Assembly: GCA_963788055.1 (NCBI GenBank)
Contig: CAWBFA010000001.1
Span: 310,001 to 374,000 of the forward strand
Source: JACCTU01 sp963788055
Lineage (GTDB): Bacteria; Actinomycetota; Thermoleophilia; Gaiellales; Gaiellaceae
Direction of reading: 5' to 3'
DNA length: 64,000 nt
The notes beneath the pieces were generated by a model. That model made no database searches and had not been told where the DNA came from. It worked only from the letters and a program-made list of their open reading frames with translations. The translations under genes were made by a program, and so were the position numbers. Within the stretch, counting starts at the first letter, position 1; every line of letters begins with the position of its first letter. This document shows positions 58,499-64,000 of the stretch, one piece after another.

Positions 58499-58918
58499 CT
58501 ACCGACCTGCGCGCTCGACGCCGAGGCGGCGCAGCGAGCGTTCGAGCTCAGGTACACGTGCTCGGATGCGCTGGAAGTCCTGATCGGAGAGCGAGAGGAG
58601 CCGCATCGGCGTGCGCGCCACGACCGTCGCCGTCCGCTGACCCGTCAGGAGGAGTGCGATCTCGCCGAACGTGTCGCCGGGGCCGAGAGTCTGGACCGCC
58701 TCGTCATCGTCGGTCAGGACATCGGCCTCTCCCTGTTCGATGAAATAGATGGCGGCTCCGTAGTCGTCGAGCGTGATGGCCTTGGCACCCGCCTCAACCT
58801 CGACCTCGTTCATCGCTGACAGAAGCTCGTCGCGCTCCACCGCAGGAAGATCAGCTAAGACCGGAAATGCAGCGATCCGACTCGTATCCACGGTTGCGGA
58901 TCGTGCCACAGCGAGCAA
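58499..58918 (-). CDS. Cyclic-nucleotide-binding domain protein (Crp-like, no HTH)
   Basis: 139 residues. FPVLADLPAVERDELLSAM starts the jelly roll; IYFIEQGEADV, LGPGDTFGEIALLLTGQRTATVVA is the phosphate-binding cassette (GEIALL and RTATV). There is no DNA-binding helix, so it is a free cNMP-binding module, perhaps acting on another protein. Confidence 0.85.
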   Translation of the reverse strand: MLAVARSATVDTSRIAAFPVLADLPAVERDELLSAMNEVEVEAGAKAITLDDYGAAIYFIEQGEADVLTDDDEAVQTLGPGDTFGEIALLLTGQRTATVVARTPMRLLSLSDQDFQRIRARVPELERSLRRLGVERAGR

Positions 58919-59143
58919 CCGAGCGCTTCGCGAGGCTAGGAACGGCGGTCAGGGCGACCTACTGCTACTCCACCGTCTTGCTGCCACGGTGTGGTGCTCC
59001 CTGACTCGACTCGCGGCGGACCCGCCCCAGACACCCAGAGCATCGTGCAAAGATTGGCCACACCGCGGTCATCAGCCAGCTTTCACCGGGCCAACGGGAG
59101 GGCCGGACTTGCTTGCCGACAGTAGCCGTAGGTCTGGATCGAG

Positions 59144-60562
59144 GTGACTGACAATCTGGTCGCGGCCAGCGGGGCCCCGGTTCTCCAGCGTTCGGTCGCT
59201 GCGGCGCGACGCCTGATCCTTCCGCTCGCGCTCGCCCAGTTCATCTGCAGCTTCGCGGGCTCGAACATGAACGTGATGATCAACGACATCAGCGAGGACC
59301 TGGACACGACCGTCAAGGGCGTGCAGACCGCGATCACGTTGTTCCTGCTGATCATGGCCGTCCTCATGATCCCGTGCAGCAAGCTGACCGACCGATGGGG
59401 CCGCAAGCGGTGCTTCACGCTGGGGCTCACGTTGTACGGGATCGGCGCACTGATCAGCGCGGTCTCGCCGAACCTCGGGGTGCTGATCCTCGGCAACTCG
59501 GTGCTCGAGGGCGTCGGCACGGCGCTCTTGATCCCGCCGGTCTACATCCTCGCGACGCTGTGGTTCACCGACCTCACCTCGCGCGCCTGGGCCTTCGGCG
59601 TGATCAGCGGGCTCGGGGGCATCGGCGCGGCGGCAGGGCCGCTGATCGGAGGCTTGATCACCACGGCGATCAGCTGGCGTGCCGCGTTCATCTTCCAGGC
59701 CGCCGTCGTCGCGGTGATCGTCCTGCTGAGCCGCCGCCTCGAAGATCCGCTCAGGGCCGATCCGACCCGCCCGTTCGACGCGATCGGGGCGATCCTGTCG
59801 GCGGTCGGCATGTTCTGCATCGTCTTCGGGATCCTTCAAGCCGGCAGCAACAACGAGCTGTTCGTGATCTTCCTCGTGCTCGGCGCGCTCTTCCTGCTGG
59901 CGTTCTTCCTCTTCATCCGCTCCCGCGAGCGGGCCGGCAAAGAGGCGCTGCTCTCCACCGGGCTGTTCAAGAACCGGACGTGCAACCTCGCGCTCGTCAC
60001 ACAGAACATCCAGTGGCTGCTGCTCCTGGGGACGTCGTTCGTCGTCTCCGTCTACCTGCAGGAGGTTCGCGGCTACAGCGCGATCAAGACCGGCGTCGTC
60101 TTCACCGCGGCGACGCTCGGCATCCTCGCCACGTCCCTCGCCGCCGAGCGACTCGCCAAACGGTTCCCGCAGAAGACGCTGATCGTCGCCGGCTTCGTCG
60201 TCACCCTGGCCGGGGTGGTGCTCCTGCTCGGCCTCGTCCGTGCCTGGGACAGCGTCTGGGCGTTCGTGCCCGGGCTGCTCCTAATCGGCCTCGGCGTGGG
60301 CGCGATGCTCACTCCCTCGGTCAACGTCGTCCAGTCGAGCTTCCCCGAGGAGCTGCAAGGCGAGATCTCGGGGCTGTCGCGGAGCGTCTCCAACCTCGGC
60401 TCGTCGTTCGGGACGGCGATCGCCGGCACCATCCTGGTCTCCGTCGTCGCCACGGGTAACGCCGCGTACGCCTGGGCGATGGCGTCGCTCGCAGTGATCG
60501 GGCTCATCGGGCTTGTGGCGGCCCTCCTCCTTCCTGCCAAACCCGAGCCGCAGGTGAGTTGA
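59144..60562 (+). CDS. MFS transporter, DHA2-like
   Basis: 472 residues from GTG 59144. Motif A: SKLTDRWGRKRCFTLGLTL; motif C-like: GLGGIGAAAGPLIGGL; SNMNVMINDISEDL in place of the first DHA2 motif; about fourteen helices. Substrate unknown. A divergent cNMP-binding gene precedes it by ~225 bases. Confidence 0.9.
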   Translation: MTDNLVAASGAPVLQRSVAAARRLILPLALAQFICSFAGSNMNVMINDISEDLDTTVKGVQTAITLFLLIMAVLMIPCSKLTDRWGRKRCFTLGLTLYGIGALISAVSPNLGVLILGNSVLEGVGTALLIPPVYILATLWFTDLTSRAWAFGVISGLGGIGAAAGPLIGGLITTAISWRAAFIFQAAVVAVIVLLSRRLEDPLRADPTRPFDAIGAILSAVGMFCIVFGILQAGSNNELFVIFLVLGALFLLAFFLFIRSRERAGKEALLSTGLFKNRTCNLALVTQNIQWLLLLGTSFVVSVYLQEVRGYSAIKTGVVFTAATLGILATSLAAERLAKRFPQKTLIVAGFVVTLAGVVLLLGLVRAWDSVWAFVPGLLLIGLGVGAMLTPSVNVVQSSFPEELQGEISGLSRSVSNLGSSFGTAIAGTILVSVVATGNAAYAWAMASLAVIGLIGLVAALLLPAKPEPQVS

Positions 60563-60579
60563 TGCTCACGCGCTTCCAC

Positions 60580-60697
60580 TCGCGATGACCCGATCAGCTC
60601 CTCGTCCAGCACGATTGGAACGCCGAGCAAGGGCCCGATATCCGATGACGCGCTGTCCCTCGTACGAGTAGTCGGCGTCGGTCAAAACCGCAATGCT
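60580..60697 (-). pseudogene. GAF-domain remnant
   Basis: Complement frames read LTDADYSYEGQRVIGYR and then, one frame off, LLGVPIVLDEELIGSS, a piece of a GAF sensor (usual form: GYRTLLGVPIxxxGExIG). Both ends are missing. It follows the MFS gene and sits beside a repeat also found at 62725. Confidence 0.5.
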
Positions 60698-60717
60698 CGA
60701 GCAACTCAGGTCAACTC

Positions 60718-60742
60718 AGGTCAGCAGAGGTGGGCAAAAGTT
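60718..60742. repeat. Direct repeat, left copy
   Basis: AGGTCAGC-AG-AGGTGGGCAAAAGTT matches 62725-62749 at 22 of 25 positions, in the same orientation. The two copies enclose the sensor kinase gene. Confidence 0.55.
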
Positions 60743-60834
60743 CGGGCAAAAATCTCGTCCGTTCTAGGCCATCACGTCGACGCCGAATCGCAATAGATCT
60801 TCGGTGTCCGACACCGGGTTAGTGTCGTTGTTTG

Positions 60835-62487
60835 CTACGTGCGTGGCAGTTCGAGCACGAACGTGGCACCGGAGTTCGGTGCTGGGTTTAGGTAGAGGCG
60901 GCCGCCCATTCGCCTTGCAAGCTCGCGCGAGATGTAGAGGCCCAGACCAGTTCCGCTGGGAGCGTGCGTCAACTGGGGATCGGCTCGGAAGAATTTCTCG
61001 AAGATTCGGTCGCGATCGGCAGGCGTGATTCCAGGGCCCCTGTCCTCGACGGAGACGCGGACTCCCTGTGTGACCTCCTCAACCGTGACCGTGACCGGCG
61101 TGCCGCCGCCGTACTTGAAGGCGTTGTCCAGAAGGTTGACGAGGACCTGCTGGATGCGATCAGGATCACCCGAAGCGGCGGCGCGGTGGGTCCGGACGTC
61201 GACCTCGAGAGTTGCCGGCGGCGGGAGCTGACCCTGCATCGCCAGGGCCGTCGTTCGGACGAGCTCTTCGACGTCCACCGCTCGTCGGTCGACCTGCACC
61301 TCGCCTCGGTCGAGGTTTCGCGTCAACAAGACCTCCTCGATGATGTGACTCAGCCGCAGAGCTTGAATCGAGATCATCTCGAGGAGCTTCCGCCCTGACT
61401 CCGTCGCGGGATCGATGCCCCGGTGCAGGAGCGTTTCGGCTGCCCCGTACACCGCGGCCATGGGCGTCCGCAGCTCGTGCGAGATCGTCGCGACAAAGTC
61501 ATTCTTCTCTTCGTCGAGCCGGCGCTCCAACGTGACGTCGCGAAACGCGTACACGATCCCCGCATCGCTACGCACGGCCACGAACGACAACCAGAGGTCG
61601 CGGCCCTCAATCTCGAATGGAAGCGTGACCGGACGCGTCTTCGTTCCCCGCTCGGCGACCGAGATCGCAGCTGCGACGCTTTGCCAACTCGGAAAGAGTT
61701 CGCCCGGTGAACGACCGAGAACGTGCTCTGCGGCAACGTCGGTGACAGCCTCGGCAGATCGGTTCCAGAGTCGCACGACACCGCCGGCGTCAACGAGAAA
61801 GATGCCGTCCCCAAGGGCTTCGAGCACCTCGGCCGCTTGCTGCCGCTCTGCCGCGACCGCTTGAGCCGCAGCCTCGGCTGCCTCCAGCCGCCGTTGTTCT
61901 CTTTGAAGCCGGGCGTTGCGCACCGCCGCTGCCATCTGCGAGACGAGACCGTCGACCAACTCGAGTTGCTCCGCCGAGTACTCACCGTGGTCGGTCATCA
62001 CCTGGACGACGCCAACCACCTGGCCCTCGTGTTTGACGGGCACCATCATCGCAGCGCTTGTTCCCGACGGCCCTGACTCCGGGATCCTCTGAATCTCGCC
62101 TTCACGGTCGACGTTGTAGTACTCGCCTTTGACCTCCTGGACGCGATTCACGACGTCGTTGAACAGCATGGGCTCGCCACTCATGATCACGCGACTCTGC
62201 ATTCCACCGCCCGCGCGGTTGAGGGGCAAAGGGGGCAACGACGCGGCATCGACGACGTTCCCCTCAACCCAGGCGTAGTCACACCGGATCAGATCTTCGC
62301 GCCCGTCATAGGACGAAACGACTAAGCCATCGTGCTGGACCACATCGCCGAGCAGCTCGTGAAACCGTTCGTACACACGCTCGGGCTCGAGGGTTTCCCC
62401 CAACTGCCGCGCCGCGTTCAGCAAGAGCTCGGCCAGCTCCGCTTTCCGTCGAAGTTGACCCTCGTCCACAGCCTGACGGTAGACCAC
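60835..62487 (-). CDS. GAF-PAS histidine kinase
   Basis: 550 residues from GTG 62487; the longer frame to 62703 is rejected because its N-terminus reads through a tRNA fragment. GAF domain ~15-190 (AAMMVPVKHEGQVVGVVQV), helix, PAS ~205-320 (VLEALGDGIFLVDAGGVV, LWNRSAEAVTDVAAEHVLG), HisKA with phospho-acceptor His in DFVATISHELRTPMAAVYG, HATPase with NLLDNAFKYGG, EDRGPGI and GTGLGLYIS. No membrane helix, so cytoplasmic; no regulator adjacent. Confidence 0.92.
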   Translation of the reverse strand: MVYRQAVDEGQLRRKAELAELLLNAARQLGETLEPERVYERFHELLGDVVQHDGLVVSSYDGREDLIRCDYAWVEGNVVDAASLPPLPLNRAGGGMQSRVIMSGEPMLFNDVVNRVQEVKGEYYNVDREGEIQRIPESGPSGTSAAMMVPVKHEGQVVGVVQVMTDHGEYSAEQLELVDGLVSQMAAAVRNARLQREQRRLEAAEAAAQAVAAERQQAAEVLEALGDGIFLVDAGGVVRLWNRSAEAVTDVAAEHVLGRSPGELFPSWQSVAAAISVAERGTKTRPVTLPFEIEGRDLWLSFVAVRSDAGIVYAFRDVTLERRLDEEKNDFVATISHELRTPMAAVYGAAETLLHRGIDPATESGRKLLEMISIQALRLSHIIEEVLLTRNLDRGEVQVDRRAVDVEELVRTTALAMQGQLPPPATLEVDVRTHRAAASGDPDRIQQVLVNLLDNAFKYGGGTPVTVTVEEVTQGVRVSVEDRGPGITPADRDRIFEKFFRADPQLTHAPSGTGLGLYISRELARRMGGRLYLNPAPNSGATFVLELPRT

Positions 62488-62576
62488 ATCGCGCTGATAC
62501 GCACGGCTCCGAGCTGATCCAACACAGCGACGACTCTGCTCGAACCGCGCCGATGGTGGGTGGAGGGGGAGATCGA

Positions 62577-62605
62577 AAGAGGGGGAACCCAAGGTTCCCC
62601 CTCTT
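62577..62605 (-). terminator. Terminator after the tRNA fragment
   Basis: AAGAGGGGGAACC-CAA-GGTTCCCCCTCTT, 13-base perfect stem; on the minus strand it lies 9 bases beyond the tRNA 3' end and ends in T residues (CTCTTTC). Confidence 0.7.
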
Positions 62606-62614
62606 GGACTCACA

Positions 62615-62651
62615 TGGCGGGGCAGGATTTGAACCTGCGACCTCCGGGTTA
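62615..62651 (-). tRNA. 3' part of a tRNA gene (anticodon arm 3' side to acceptor), 5' part missing
   Basis: On the minus strand: TAACCCGGAGGTCGCAGG then TTCAAATCCTGCCCCGCCA. The T-arm GCAGG-TTCAAAT-CCTGC is complete, preceded by variable loop AGGTC and an anticodon-stem 3' strand CCCGG, followed by a seven-base acceptor strand. The bases before it do not fold into a 5' half. It most resembles tRNA-Met. Displaced tRNA 3' ends of this kind mark attachment sites of integrated elements. Confidence 0.65.
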
Positions 62652-62724
62652 CTGAGACGGTGCCTTTCAGGTCAAGTGAGGCGAGACAGCATGGTTCCAT
62701 CACGCTCGATCGACGCGCCAGCTG

Positions 62725-62749
62725 AGGTCAGCTCAGGTGGGCAAGAGTT
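62725..62749. repeat. Direct repeat, right copy
   Basis: AGGTCAGC-TC-AGGTGGGCAAGAGTT, 22/25 identity with the copy at 60718; 74 bases from the tRNA fragment. Confidence 0.55.
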
Positions 62750-62789
62750 GGCCAAAGGTTTGGCTTCTCCGCAGAGAACGCTTGGCCCA

Positions 62790-63998
62790 CTAGGGCCTCA
62801 GGGGGCGTCTCGCTGCGCCGCTGCCCGGCATGCTCGGCTGGGGAGCTGGCATCGGCATCGACGTGTACGACGGAGGATTGCGGCGACGCATCGTCTGTTC
62901 GAACATCACGCGGACGGGGCGGGTGAGATCTGCCGCGACGGAGGCGTCCCCAGCCGGCGACGCGCGCACGCACGTCGGCGTCTGGAGGCCGCGGGGAAGT
63001 GCACGCCTTGCGGCGTTGGCCGTAAAGCAGTTGGCTCTCCCCGAGCCCTTGGCGAGCGCGAGATCGGCGCGCCCACTGCCCCTGACCACGTTCTTGAAGA
63101 CACGGTTGCCGCGCGGGCGCCACGGGGGTCCCGGCTCGGGTGTGCCCGGGTCGAACACGACGAACCGCGCGGTCGGAAAGACCGCAATGCCATAGCGCTC
63201 GCTTCGTGTCACGCGGTTGTGGCCGATCGCGTTCTGGTTGCCGCCTGCAACGGCGATCCCGATTCCGATGAAGCCCGCAAGCGCAGTCTGAATCGGCACA
63301 CGGGCGCGGCCGCTGTTCGTCACCGAATTCCGGACGATCGTGGTCCTCGACTGCGGCGGGAGTGCTTCATTCGCGTACGTGTTCGGCACGATTCCGGCCC
63401 CGTTGCGGTCCCAGACCGAATCGCGGATCACGACACCGGTGGCATTCGTACCCGAATACCCCACCGCCGACAGACTCGCAACGACCCGGGAAAGCGTTGC
63501 GCGGCAAGGCTTGCATTCGCCCACGTAGTAGGCAGCATCCCCGGCGCCGGACACATAGTCGTGGTCGAGCACCCCCTGCTCGCTGTCCTCAGCGTAGATG
63601 CCGTAGCCCCCGACGTTCCAGATGGTCACGTACGAAGCACGGAAGCGGTCTGCCCCTTCCCAGTAGAGCCCGTTTCGCAGGAAGTTGTGCGCGGACAGGT
63701 TGAGGATGGCAACCCCGTCCGCGTGGACAACGATCCCGTTCCTCCGCCGGTCCGCACCGTCGAGGATGACGTCGTTGCGGTCGACGCCCCTGATCGTGAT
63801 GTCGTGCTTCTCGCGCGGGACGACGTTGCCGCCGGGATACGTGCCGGCAGCAAGCACAATCGTGTCGCCCGGCGCGGCGCGCCCGATCGCGAGCTGAAGC
63901 GTCGGTACGTCCTCAGGCACACGAATGTCCAACCCCGAGGTGTCCAAGCTCGCAGGGTTGGCGACCGGGGCGAGCGCCAGCCCGAGCCCCGTGAGCAA
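62790..63998 (-). CDS. Parallel beta-helix (NosD/pectate-lyase-like) secreted protein
   Basis: 402 residues from a TTG at 63998 or from a start beyond the window. DIRVPEDVPTLQLAIGRAAPGDTIVLAAGTYPG is the typical first coil (quoted in part: PGDTIVLAAGTYPGG). Further coils repeat about every 20-25 residues: HDITIRGVDRNDVILDG, NGIVVHADGVAILNLSAHNF, YVTIWNVGGYGIYAEDS, ATGVVIRDSVWDRNGAGIV, TTIVRNSVTNSG. Right-handed beta-helix, usually binding or cutting polysaccharide; no catalytic set is evident. The C-terminus (proline-rich MPMPAPQPSMPGSG) is irregular. Confidence 0.8.
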   Translation of the reverse strand: MLTGLGLALAPVANPASLDTSGLDIRVPEDVPTLQLAIGRAAPGDTIVLAAGTYPGGNVVPREKHDITIRGVDRNDVILDGADRRRNGIVVHADGVAILNLSAHNFLRNGLYWEGADRFRASYVTIWNVGGYGIYAEDSEQGVLDHDYVSGAGDAAYYVGECKPCRATLSRVVASLSAVGYSGTNATGVVIRDSVWDRNGAGIVPNTYANEALPPQSRTTIVRNSVTNSGRARVPIQTALAGFIGIGIAVAGGNQNAIGHNRVTRSERYGIAVFPTARFVVFDPGTPEPGPPWRPRGNRVFKNVVRGSGRADLALAKGSGRANCFTANAARRALPRGLQTPTCVRASPAGDASVAADLTRPVRVMFEQTMRRRNPPSYTSMPMPAPQPSMPGSGAARRPLRP

Positions 63999-64000
63999 GG

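Larger units (their letters stand above)
62488..62789. other. Intergenic region with tRNA fragment, hairpin and repeat
   Basis: Contains, from left to right, a perfect hairpin (62577), a tRNA 3' end (62615) and the right copy of a direct repeat (62725). No protein gene is supported. Confidence 0.6.

Noticed and set aside
62488..62703. N-terminal extension of the GAF-PAS kinase to 62703
   Set aside because: The added residues come from translating the tRNA fragment and its terminator; family similarity starts near 62480.

Overview
The window is GC-rich bacterial chromosome with many GTG starts, tightly packed genes and several hallmarks of Actinobacteria: a NucS mismatch endonuclease, a PduO-type cobalamin adenosyltransferase, a split cobalamin-dependent mutase, an SigX5-like ECF sigma factor with a SnoaL tail, and a Trp-codon leader peptide in front of trpE. 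The protein styles and the giant Ig-repeat protein resemble deep-branching soil actinobacteria of the Thermoleophilia (Gaiellales/Solirubrobacterales) type; that placement is inference. Many genes carry single-base frame disruptions, nearly all of the same sign, so part of the apparent pseudogenisation is probably sequence error.

Layout. 0-3.7 kb: methylmalonyl-CoA mutase (large and cobalamin-binding subunits as separate genes) with an enoyl-CoA hydratase, interrupted by an MBL hydrolase and a RAYT transposase flanked by REP-like palindromes. 3.9-19 kb: a NarL/LuxR regulator, an orphan receiver-like protein and a ~13.7-kb gene for a giant surface protein made of Ig-like modules, ending in a PASTA-like domain and a receiver-fold domain. 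19-28 kb: a TSUP transporter, the cobalamin adenosyltransferase, and fatty-acid/butyryl-CoA genes (acyl-CoA dehydrogenase, 3-hydroxybutyryl-CoA dehydrogenase, thiolase) mixed with an HD-GYP response regulator, a damaged PLP decarboxylase and an M42 peptidase. 28.1-34.1 kb: a complete trp operon, trpL-E-G-D-CF-B-A, with a visible promoter and attenuator. 34-43 kb: HAD hydrolase, thioredoxin, AlgH, methyltransferase, NucS, LtrA, a Vps62-like membrane protein, a YihY/BrkB protein and an ArsR/AHSA1 pair. 43-47.7 kb: an OmpR-type two-component system and a small MarR/YceI/FMN-reductase locus. 47.8-52.3 kb: a sugar ABC importer. 52.3-64 kb: two DHA2-type MFS exporters, the ECF sigma factor with a VOC partner, a GH16-like hydrolase, a cNMP-binding protein, a GAF/PAS histidine kinase, and at the right edge a truncated tRNA 3' end, direct repeats and a beta-helix protein, which together look like the border of an integrated element.

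How the genes work together. The beta-oxidation enzymes feed acyl-CoAs into central metabolism; the mutase plus the adenosyltransferase that makes its cofactor would handle propionyl-CoA-derived methylmalonyl-CoA. The trp operon is a self-contained pathway from chorismate to tryptophan, with stop/start overlaps at every junction and apparent control by ribosome-stalling attenuation. The most unusual parts are the giant Ig protein with its extracytoplasmic receiver-like tail beside receiver-domain regulators, the RAYT/REP family, and the repeated use of a shared CTAG as the stop of both genes in convergent pairs.
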